Position numbers and translations under genes: made by a program
The notes under the pieces: generated by a model
The model's input: only the letters and a program-made list of their open reading frames with translations
Told to the model about the DNA's origin: nothing
Databases searched by the model: none
Shown here: positions 56,327-64,000 of the stretch, one piece after another
Layout of the letters: every line of letters begins with the position of its first letter
How positions within the stretch are numbered: the stretch's first letter is position 1
NCBI RefSeq assembly: GCF_010728155.1
Contig: NZ_AP022605.1
Span: 3,906,001 to 3,970,000 of the forward strand
Source: Mycolicibacterium doricum
GTDB lineage: Bacteria > Actinomycetota > Actinomycetes > Mycobacteriales > Mycobacteriaceae
DNA length: 64,000 bases
Direction of reading: 5' to 3'

Positions 56327-57825
56327 CGGCGCCTCAACGCCCGCCGGGTCAGTGCGGTGATGCCGAGGATCAGCGTCAGACCCGCCCCGATCACGACCAC
56401 CCCGGTGATCGGCCCGCGATCGGGCGGCGGCACGTACACCGGCGCAGGCAGTTGCTTGACGCGGTAGGGAATCGCTGCGGGCCCCTCGGGCACCTCCCAT
56501 GTCAGCGCCGCCACCGGATCGATGACACCCGCGCCGACGTAGTTGTCCACACCGCCGCCCGGATGCCGCGCGGTTGCCGTGATGCGGTTCATGATCTGCG
56601 CGGGGGTCAACGCGGGGAAACGCTGTTTGATCAGTGCGGCCAGCCCCGAGACGTACGCAGCGGAGAACGACGTGCCCCCGATCGGGACCGGACCGTCCTG
56701 ACCCTGCAGCGCGTTGACCGGCTTACCGTCGTACCCTAGTGCGGTGATGTTGGCGCCCGGCGCGGCCGCACCCACCCACGGCCCGGACATCGAGAAGTTG
56801 CTCGGCTGACCGTTGTCGTTGATGCTCCCGACGGTCAGCACCAGCGGCGAGTACCAGGCCGGGCTGACGACGGTCTGGACCTGTTGCCACCCGCGCGGAT
56901 CGGCCGGGATCGCCGGGTCGGGCGGCGGGTTTTGCGTGCAGTCCTGCCCGGTGTTGCCCGCGGCGACGACGACCACGGCGTTCCTCACGTTGACGGCGTA
57001 GTTGATCGCCGCCCCCAACCCGGTCTCGTCGATGGGACGGGTGATTCTGTAGCAGGCGGCTTCGCTGATGTTGATCACCTGCGCGCCCAGGTTGGCGGCG
57101 TGTACCACGGCGCGAGACAGGCTGCGTAGCGAACCCGCGGTCGGCGTGGTGTTCGGGTCGTTGGGGTCCTGGCGGGCGCCGACCGGCTGGAAGGCCTCCG
57201 AGGTCTGGCGCAGCGACAGCACGCGGGCATCCGGGGCGACACCGACGAACCCGTCAGTGGGCGACCGGCGTCCGGCGATGATCGATGCCGTCAGCGTGCC
57301 GTGCGAGTCGCAGTCCGACATCCCGTTGCCGGCCTGGTCGACGAAGTCACCGCCGGGTTCGGCCGGCACGCGGGTCGACCCGTTCACACCGGTGTCGATC
57401 ACCGCGACGGTGACGCCCGCGCCGGTGGCGAACTCCTGGGCCTCGGCCAGTTGGAGATAGTCGTTCGGCCATGGCTTGTCGGCAAAGTTGAAGTTGGGCA
57501 GCACCGTGGGGGCCGAACAGATCCTGCGCTGCTCCGTCGGCGAATCAGGCCCCGTCTGGTCGGGCGGCAGCGCCGCCGGGTCGATGCTCGGTGGTTCGAT
57601 CGCTCCCACCGGTGGCGCACTGGCCAGCGCCAACAGCAGGGCCGCCAGAACCACACCCACCCGCTGCACCGCGCTGCGCACCCCCCGTGTCGACCCGCCG
57701 ACGGCTTCGCGCCTCAGTGTAGACAGCAGCCTCAGTGTAGACAGCAGCCTCAGTGTAGACAGCAAATCTCGACCCGCCTCCCGGGCGGCCCATCCCATCG
57801 CGCCACGCGGACCGGTCGATTGCAC
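56323..57825 (-). CDS. mycP1: MycP1, mycosin subtilisin-like serine protease of ESX-1
   Basis: 500 residues as drawn; the true start may be nearer the signal peptide (GVVLAALLLALASAPPVGAI), because residues 20-40 are three LLSTLR copies with no family match. Catalytic residues: Asp in VAVIDTGVNGS, His in DCDSHGTLTAS and Ser in GGTSFSAAYVSGLAAL. An N-terminal extension and loops wrap the domain, and a C-terminal transmembrane helix (GVVVIGAGLTLILGITAL) holds it in the membrane. It cleaves EspB and is needed for a stable ESX-1 complex. It leads the minus-strand run. Confidence 0.93.
   Translation of the reverse strand: MQSTGPRGAMGWAAREAGRDLLSTLRLLSTLRLLSTLRREAVGGSTRGVRSAVQRVGVVLAALLLALASAPPVGAIEPPSIDPAALPPDQTGPDSPTEQRRICSAPTVLPNFNFADKPWPNDYLQLAEAQEFATGAGVTVAVIDTGVNGSTRVPAEPGGDFVDQAGNGMSDCDSHGTLTASIIAGRRSPTDGFVGVAPDARVLSLRQTSEAFQPVGARQDPNDPNTTPTAGSLRSLSRAVVHAANLGAQVINISEAACYRITRPIDETGLGAAINYAVNVRNAVVVVAAGNTGQDCTQNPPPDPAIPADPRGWQQVQTVVSPAWYSPLVLTVGSINDNGQPSNFSMSGPWVGAAAPGANITALGYDGKPVNALQGQDGPVPIGGTSFSAAYVSGLAALIKQRFPALTPAQIMNRITATARHPGGGVDNYVGAGVIDPVAALTWEVPEGPAAIPYRVKQLPAPVYVPPPDRGPITGVVVIGAGLTLILGITALTRRALRRR
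57712..57765. repeat. Three 18-bp direct repeats at the mycP1 5' end
   Basis: The unit on the plus strand is CCTCAGTGTAGACAGCAG; copy 3 differs only in its last base. It lies ~60 bp inside the drawn mycP1 start and would encode LLSTLR three times, or lie in the promoter if translation begins further in. Confidence 0.9.
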
Positions 57826-57924
57826 GGAGCAAGCCTAAGGGCATTGGGGGGCGGGTCACTGCGGTTTCTTGCCGTGAGGAACTCCGTGCCCGGCGGCGTC
57901 GAGCGCCATGATCAGTTGAGCGCC

Positions 57925-58209
57925 ATGATCAACAGCGCGGACGCGGCGGCGGCGCGGGGAGAACCCAGCGGCACCGATTGGCATCCGCACCGCGGGTTCG
58001 AACTGGTCGGCAGCGGTGGCAACTTCCACGGCATCCAGCTGTGGGTGAACCTGCCGGGCATCCGATCCAGCAGTGAGCCGGTCGTTCATTACGCGCCGTT
58101 CGTGATGAACTCGAAATCCTCAGTGATCCAAGCGGTCGAGGACTTTCAGGCCGGCAAGTTCGGCAACATCCCGCCGGACGCGCTGATGCCCCCCACCACG
58201 GGCCGGTGA
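57925..58209 (+). pseudogene. Internally deleted pirin-like gene
   Basis: From ATG 57925 it reads WHPHRGFE, which is the metal-site part of pirins, but then jumps directly to GGNFHGIQLWVNLP, which lies ~60 residues later in intact pirins. The end PFVMNSKSSVIQAVEDFQAG followed by FGNIPPDALMP is the normal pirin C-terminus. Both the cupin core and the region between are missing, so the product is not expected to work. There is also a local duplication GAGCGCCATGATCA at 57901 and 57918. Confidence 0.7.
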
Positions 58210-58210
58210 C

Positions 58211-60364
58211 TCAGCTGCGGACGGTGCGGTGTTCCTCGCGCCGGGGGTAGAGCAGCTCGAGTTCGCCGAGCTGCGCAGCGACGGTGACCAGCGGCAAAGC
58301 CGCCGACACTGCGAGCTCACTGCCACCGGCCTCGGCGCGAAGGGCCCGGACGAAGTCGTCGCTGATCGGCGGCAGGGACCGCGCCACCGGCCGGCCGAGG
58401 AGCCGTAGCGGCACCAGGTCGGCGTGGCTCTCGAGCACCTTGCGGGTCCCCGGATAGACGCCGAGCGGTGGCGGCACCACGTCGGCGACCAGTTCTGCCG
58501 CGCCGCGCAATCGGACCGCACGGTTGGCGGCGCCAACCGCCGGGGCCTTGGCGGCGGTCTCTCCGTGGTTCTCCGACAGGTACTGCCGCAGCGCGTCGTC
58601 GAGGGTGCGGGACGCCTCGAGCGCCTCGTGGCTCAGCGTGACGACGCGGTCGTCGGCGGTCTCGGACGCACCGCGGGTTACGCGGAGCACCGCCGCCTTG
58701 AGCAGCGCGGCGCCCGCCACCGCGGCGTGGTCGACGGCCAGCGAGACCATCACCGACGCCCCGCGGGGCCATAGCAGCATCGACACCGTCATCCCCACGA
58801 GGGCGCCGACCACCACGTCCTCGACGCGGATCAGCCCCACCGACCACCCCGTCGGCTGGATGACGTTGAAGATGATCAGCACCATCATCGTGAACGCGGC
58901 CTGCCCCGCGACGAACGATGCGACCTCGGGGACGTAGGCCGAGCCGAACGCGACCACCGGGAGCAGCAGCCACATGACCACCGGTTGGATCCCGACCAGT
59001 TCGATGACCACCACCCCGATCACGAAGCCGATGCCGGTCCCGGCGACGGCGCGCAGCACACGGGTTCCGGTCGTCAGCGCGCTGCTGCGCAACACCGACA
59101 TCGCGCCCAGTACCACCCAGAAGCCGTGTTCGACCGGGAAGACGTGTGTCACGGCCACGGCCAGTGCCAGGCCGAGTCCCGTACGCAGACTGTTCTGTAG
59201 TACGACGGCGCGGGTGGCGACGAAGCCCTTGGTGATGGCCGCGATGGCCGTCGTCTCCGGCATCACCCAGTCGGCCGCGCCCGTCTGGGGGAGCCGACGG
59301 CCGAGGACTCGGGCCCAGACCGGCCGGGCGTCGGCCAGGGCGGCGTTGCGGATGACGCGTCCTGTCACCCCGACCGTCGCCGAGAAAGTACGGCGGCCGA
59401 GCAGGGTTCGCCCCACGTCGAGCGCGGTGGCGTCGTCGGGCACGGCGAGGATCTGCTCGATGTCCTCCCGGTAGCGGCCATGGGCGACCGCGCGCAGCTC
59501 GGTCAGCGCCGCGTCGAGGTCGGCGGCGCGCGCGGCGCGTGCGGTCCCGTCGCGGATGCGTAGTACCGCGGCCGAATCGCGCAGCACCCGCACGATCGGG
59601 GGTTTCATATCGCCCAGCAGGGCGCCGTGATGGTCGGTGATCCGGTCGGACAGCCAGCCTAAGTCGTCGACCACCCGCACCAGCGCGCGACTGCCCGCGG
59701 TGAGGGCGACGGGGCGGAAATCCGCGTTGACGAAGGTGTCGTACAGCGCGTTCATCGCCCGCGTGACGTCGCGGGTGGTCGCCGTCCCCTCCAGGCAGTC
59801 GGCCAGCTTGCGGCATACGCGGGCGGCGTGGCGCCGCAGATCGTCGTGATGCCGGGGCGGGAAGAGGAACAGCGCGGCCGGCACACACACCGCCAGGGCG
59901 ATCAGCCAACCCGTCAGCCGTTCGTCGATCGGGCCCGGCTGCGTGCAGGCCGGCAGCACGAACGTCAGCAGCGTCGCACGCTGGCCTGCCGCGATGATCT
60001 CGCTGAGCACTCCGGCGAACATCACCGCGACACCGAGGACGAACATCAGCCCCACGCTGAGCCACGGGTACGGCGCGACGAGCGTGCCGACCGTGATGAG
60101 GACCGCGCCGTTGATCCCCAGGCCGGCATAGGCCAGCGCGCGGGCAGGCCGGTTGCCGGGGAAGTCGGCGAGGATCAGCAGCGCCACCGAGCCGAAGATC
60201 GTGAACATCGGCGTCTGCGACTGCCCGTCGAGGGTGAAGCTGACGGCCGCGGCGATCGGCATCACGATGCCCGCCCGGGTCGCGCGGCGCAGGGCGTCGC
60301 GCTCGGGGTCGCGGTGCTCGATCCGGTCGGCGGCCCGGCGCCACAGGACGGCCGGGGTCAGCAT
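58211..60364 (-). CDS. FUSC-family membrane transporter
   Basis: 717 residues. An N-terminal half has helices (GIVMPIAAAVSFTLDG; GSVALLILADFPGN; LGINGAVLITVGTLVA; LMFVLGVAVMFAGVL). A cytoplasmic region follows, and then a second set near 385-510 (SLRTGLGLALAVAVTHVFPV with EHGFWVVLGAMSVLRSSALT, the FUSC signature; GTGIGFVIGVVVIELV). It resembles fusaric-acid-resistance / aromatic-acid efflux proteins. The TetR gene 31 bp upstream on the same strand is its likely regulator. The substrate is unknown. Confidence 0.88.
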   Translation of the reverse strand: MLTPAVLWRRAADRIEHRDPERDALRRATRAGIVMPIAAAVSFTLDGQSQTPMFTIFGSVALLILADFPGNRPARALAYAGLGINGAVLITVGTLVAPYPWLSVGLMFVLGVAVMFAGVLSEIIAAGQRATLLTFVLPACTQPGPIDERLTGWLIALAVCVPAALFLFPPRHHDDLRRHAARVCRKLADCLEGTATTRDVTRAMNALYDTFVNADFRPVALTAGSRALVRVVDDLGWLSDRITDHHGALLGDMKPPIVRVLRDSAAVLRIRDGTARAARAADLDAALTELRAVAHGRYREDIEQILAVPDDATALDVGRTLLGRRTFSATVGVTGRVIRNAALADARPVWARVLGRRLPQTGAADWVMPETTAIAAITKGFVATRAVVLQNSLRTGLGLALAVAVTHVFPVEHGFWVVLGAMSVLRSSALTTGTRVLRAVAGTGIGFVIGVVVIELVGIQPVVMWLLLPVVAFGSAYVPEVASFVAGQAAFTMMVLIIFNVIQPTGWSVGLIRVEDVVVGALVGMTVSMLLWPRGASVMVSLAVDHAAVAGAALLKAAVLRVTRGASETADDRVVTLSHEALEASRTLDDALRQYLSENHGETAAKAPAVGAANRAVRLRGAAELVADVVPPPLGVYPGTRKVLESHADLVPLRLLGRPVARSLPPISDDFVRALRAEAGGSELAVSAALPLVTVAAQLGELELLYPRREEHRTVRS

Positions 60365-60395
60365 GATCGCCGATGGTAGACCGCCGGTAGGTGGC

Positions 60396-60962
60396 TCAGG
60401 CGGGGCCGGACAGCGAGCTCAAACGGCCGGAGTCGAGGGCGTGGATGATTTCGGCGGCGATCCAGGTCATGGCGTCATGGTCCCGGGGGAGGGTGGTCTG
60501 CTCGTACCCGACCAGGACGTAGACACACCACGCTGCGAAGACTTCCGCCTGCCGCGCGTCGCCGACGAGCTCCAGCGACGATTCCCGCACGATGTCGTAG
60601 CGCTGACGGTCCACCCGGGCCTGCACGGCACACACGTTCGGATCGATCGCGCCCCACACCCGGATCGCGGCCTCGGCTCCGTGCGGCAGCGCGAGCGCCT
60701 CCCGGATCAGGGTCTCGACTCGCCGGTGGGGGTCGTCCTCGGCGCGGACGGCGTCCACGATCCGCGTCGTGGCGTGCTCGCACCAGTAGTCGACGAGCTC
60801 GCGGGTGTAGGCCGACCAGTTGGCGAAGTAGTGGTAGAACGACCCGGTCGTGACTTCGAGACGGTGGCATACCTCGGCGAGTTTCAGCCCGCCGTAACCC
60901 CGGTCGGCGAGTATGGCGAGTCCGGTCTCGAAGTACGCCTCCCGAGTGACCACCGCCCCCAT
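60396..60962 (-). CDS. TetR-family transcriptional regulator (upstream of the FUSC gene)
   Basis: 188 residues from ATG 60960-60962 (MGAVVTREAYFETGLAILAD). The HTH is LKLAEVCHRLEVTTGSFYHYF at about residues 26-46. The C-terminal helical domain has VWGAIDPNVCAVQARVDRQR. It precedes the FUSC gene on the same strand and may control it. It is divergent from another TetR gene, with a 165-bp spacer in between. Confidence 0.88.
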   Translation of the reverse strand: MGAVVTREAYFETGLAILADRGYGGLKLAEVCHRLEVTTGSFYHYFANWSAYTRELVDYWCEHATTRIVDAVRAEDDPHRRVETLIREALALPHGAEAAIRVWGAIDPNVCAVQARVDRQRYDIVRESSLELVGDARQAEVFAAWCVYVLVGYEQTTLPRDHDAMTWIAAEIIHALDSGRLSSLSGPA

Positions 60963-61127
60963 GGGACGACAGATTAGTTGCTGCGGCTGCTTTTGTGGCC
61001 GACATCGCCACACGTCTGCCTGCGATGATTCGTCCGCGCGCGGCCGGGATTTGCTGGAAATGCACCCGCGGGCGCGCGGCCTAGACCGTGTGGGAGTGAC
61101 CGACGTTACCTATGGCACAATTTCACC

Positions 61128-61763
61128 GTGCCGCATACTGCCAGCCGTGGGCCGGGACGACCGCCCGCAGCGAAGGCCGCAGAGACACGTGAGCGCATTT
61201 TGCGCGCTGCCAGAGAGGTCTTCAGCGAACTCGGTTACGACGCTGCGACTTTCCAGGCAATCGCGATTCGGGCCGATCTGACTCGTCCCGCGATCAACCA
61301 TTACTTCTCCAACAAACGCGTTCTCTATCGCGAGGTCGTCGAACAGACGAATGCCTGGGTGATTAGCGCGGGCATGGAACGCGCCCACGGTGAGGGCACG
61401 CTGCTGGGCCGGTTGTCGGCCTTCTTCGCGGCCGCCATCCACGCCGACTCCCAAGACCGTTCGGCCGCCGCATTTCTCGTCACGTCGGTGCTCGAATCCC
61501 AGCGACATCCCGATCTGCGCAGCGACGAACACGACGCGCTGCGGATGTCGCGGTCGTTCGTGTCCTGGGCGGTCAACGACGCCATCGACCGCGGTGAGCT
61601 CCGTACCGACACCGACGTCCCGTCGATCGTCGAGATGTTGGTCGCGGTGATGTGGGGGATGGGTTTCTACGCCGGCTATGTGGGCGGCCAACAGGAACTC
61701 GCCGGCATCGTGGAGAAATTCGAGTTGCTGATGGCCAACGATTTGTGGCAGCTCAGCAACTGA
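61128..61763 (+). CDS. TetR-family transcriptional regulator
   Basis: 211 residues, GTG start. The HTH is FQAIAIRADLTRPAINHYF near 46-64, after RERILRAAREVFSELGYDAA. The C-terminal domain includes AAFLVTSVLESQRHPDLRSD and AVMWGMGFYAGYVGG. The following methyltransferase gene is 58 bp downstream on the same strand and could be a target. Confidence 0.9.
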   Translation: MPHTASRGPGRPPAAKAAETRERILRAAREVFSELGYDAATFQAIAIRADLTRPAINHYFSNKRVLYREVVEQTNAWVISAGMERAHGEGTLLGRLSAFFAAAIHADSQDRSAAAFLVTSVLESQRHPDLRSDEHDALRMSRSFVSWAVNDAIDRGELRTDTDVPSIVEMLVAVMWGMGFYAGYVGGQQELAGIVEKFELLMANDLWQLSN

Positions 61764-61770
61764 GGGGTGA

Positions 61771-62760
<990 letters not shown>

Positions 62761-62874
62761 GACAAACAGGACGCCCGGGTGACCGCGGAGAAAGTCGACT
62801 AACATCGCGGACCCTGGTGGGCGGGGGCAACCGGTTGGTTACGATCGAGTCATTCCGGTCAGGAAGGACCAGCC

Positions 62875-64000
62875 ATGACAACTAATTCCGCCGCTCAGGT
62901 CACCCAGGCCGTCCGGCCCACCTCCGACATCCCCGCTACCGTCGAACGTCTTCGTCGTACCTTCGCGACCGGCCGCACCCGCGACATCGAATGGCGTAGA
63001 CGACAATTGCGCGCGCTGGAACGGCTGATAATCGAGAACGAGACGGCGATTGCCGGCGCGCTCGAGCAGGACCTTGGCCGTAAACCGTTCGAGGCGTGGC
63101 TCGCCGACATCGCCAGTGTCGCCGGCGAGGCCAAGGACGCCGCGAAGAACCTGCGCAAGTGGACGCGCCGCCGCTACCGGATGTTGGAGCTGTCGCAGCT
63201 GCCGGGGCTCGGCTGGGTCGAATACGAGCCTTACGGCACGGTGCTGATCATCGGCGCCTGGAACTTCCCGTTCGCGCTGACGCTCGGGCCCGCTGTCGGC
63301 GCGATCGCCGCGGGAAACACCGTGGTGCTCAAACCCTCGGAGGTGGCGCCGGCCAGCTCGGCGCTGATGGCCGAACTGGTACCGCGCTACCTCGACAACG
63401 AGGCCATCGTGGTGATCGAGGGCGACGGCGCGGTAAGCCAGGAACTCATCGCCCAGGGCTTCGACTACCTGCTCTACACCGGCGGAACCGAGGTCGGCCG
63501 CAAGGTCTACGAGGGCGCCGCACCGCACCTGACTCCCGTCACGCTGGAGCTCGGCGGCAAGAGCCCGGTGATCGTGACCGCCGACGCCGACATCGACGTG
63601 GCTGCCAAGCGCATCGCCTGGACGAAGCTGATCAACTCCGGCCAGATCTGCATCGCTCCTGACTACGTACTGGCCGAGGCACAGATCCGCGACCAGCTCG
63701 TCGACAAGATCAAGGCCGCGGTGCGGACCTTCGAATCCGAGAACCCCGACGGCAAGCGCATCGTCAACGAGCGGCACTTCGACCGGCTCACCACCGCACT
63801 GGCCGCGACCAAGGGCGACGTGGTGGTCGGGGGCGGCTCGAACCCGTCGACGATGAGCATCCAGCCGACCGTCGTCGTCGACCCAGACCCCGCCGAGCCG
63901 CTGATGACGGAGGAGATCTTCGGGCCGATCCTGCCGATCGTGACTGTCCGATCCGTCGACGAGGCCATCTCCTTCGTGAACGCCCGGCCGAAACCGTTGG
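62875..64000 (+). CDS. NAD(P)-dependent aldehyde dehydrogenase, 3' end cut by the window
   Basis: 375 complete codons are visible from ATG 62875 with AGGAAGGA upstream. The fold is clear: PYGTVLIIGAWNFPFALTLG (cofactor and substrate site), PSEVAPASSALMAELV, YTGGTEVGRKVYEG, the general base Glu in TLELGGKSPVIV and the catalytic Cys in NSGQICIAPDYV. The end EEIFGPILPIVTVRSVDEAI is also conserved. It looks like class-3-like fatty aldehyde dehydrogenases. The C-terminal part is outside the window. Confidence 0.95.
   Translation, partial: MTTNSAAQVTQAVRPTSDIPATVERLRRTFATGRTRDIEWRRRQLRALERLIIENETAIAGALEQDLGRKPFEAWLADIASVAGEAKDAAKNLRKWTRRRYRMLELSQLPGLGWVEYEPYGTVLIIGAWNFPFALTLGPAVGAIAAGNTVVLKPSEVAPASSALMAELVPRYLDNEAIVVIEGDGAVSQELIAQGFDYLLYTGGTEVGRKVYEGAAPHLTPVTLELGGKSPVIVTADADIDVAAKRIAWTKLINSGQICIAPDYVLAEAQIRDQLVDKIKAAVRTFESENPDGKRIVNERHFDRLTTALAATKGDVVVGGGSNPSTMSIQPTVVVDPDPAEPLMTEEIFGPILPIVTVRSVDEAISFVNARPKPL

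Noticed and set aside
57712..57765. Possible short CRISPR or VNTR-free array
   Set aside because: Three contiguous 18-bp copies have no spacers; kept only as a direct repeat.
57301..57924. Upstream extension of the pirin-like frame
   Set aside because: It lies opposite mycP1 and has no pirin similarity; only 57925 onward matches.

Overview
The window comes from a high-GC fast-growing mycobacterium (Mycolicibacterium-type), close to the chromosomal origin. At the left edge is the 3' half of the cell-wall and Ser/Thr-phosphorylation operon (rodA-pstP-fhaB-fhaA, minus strand) followed by tRNA-Leu(CAG). In the centre and right is an almost complete ESX-1 type VII secretion locus, read from gene order espG-espH-eccA-eccB-eccCa-eccCb-PE-PPE-esxB-esxA-espI-eccD, with espL-espB-eccE-mycP on the opposite strand. 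Both blocks lie near oriC in known mycobacteria. I identified everything by reading the translated sequences; nothing was searched against databases.

Layout: (1) 1-3920, the rodA/pstP/fhaB/fhaA operon. (2) 4160-4242, tRNA-Leu. (3) 4243-18975, a ~14.7 kb accessory island bounded by two imperfect direct copies of a ~70-bp double-hairpin segment. It holds an AbiJ-NTD3/Abi_C-type abortive-infection gene, a large NACHT STAND NTPase with C-terminal leucine-rich-like repeats (bacterial NLR-like), a remnant of an IS1634-like transposase, a TcmP/three-Cys-motif (Gp37/Gp68) gene pair, a full-length IS21-family element with a 5-bp target duplication and a frameshifted istA, and an unusual pair of a tyrosine-recombinase-like gene coupled to a DDE-transposase-like gene broken by a frameshift. 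(4) 19135-26079, a decayed gene, an EspC-like / DUF1023 hydrolase / lipoprotein cassette, a collagen-like secreted protein, a cytochrome P450, and modA with a HTH-TOBE molybdate-binding regulator. (5) 26302-32001, a three-gene operon (Fn3-like protein, GAP1-like protein, DO-GTPase2-like GTPase) that matches saeABC of M. smegmatis. (6) 32188-38039, an F420-type flavin oxidoreductase family protein, a GNAT protein, whiB6, a double-HTH regulator, a membrane protein, an MPT63-like secreted protein and a MinD/EspI-like ATPase. (7) 38582-57825, ESX-1. (8) 57925-64000, a broken pirin gene, a FUSC membrane transporter with its TetR regulator, a second TetR, a SAM methyltransferase, and a truncated aldehyde dehydrogenase.

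Functional picture: EccCa/EccCb, EccB, EccD, EccE and MycP form the ESX-1 membrane machine; EccA and EspG act on PE/PPE substrates in the cytosol; EsxA/EsxB, PE35/PPE68 and EspB are substrates; whiB6 is a likely regulator. The locus lacks espE, espF, espJ and espK in their usual places. The best candidates for new biology are the Abi + NACHT pair, the recombinase-DDE pair, and the sae GTPase operon beside ESX-1.
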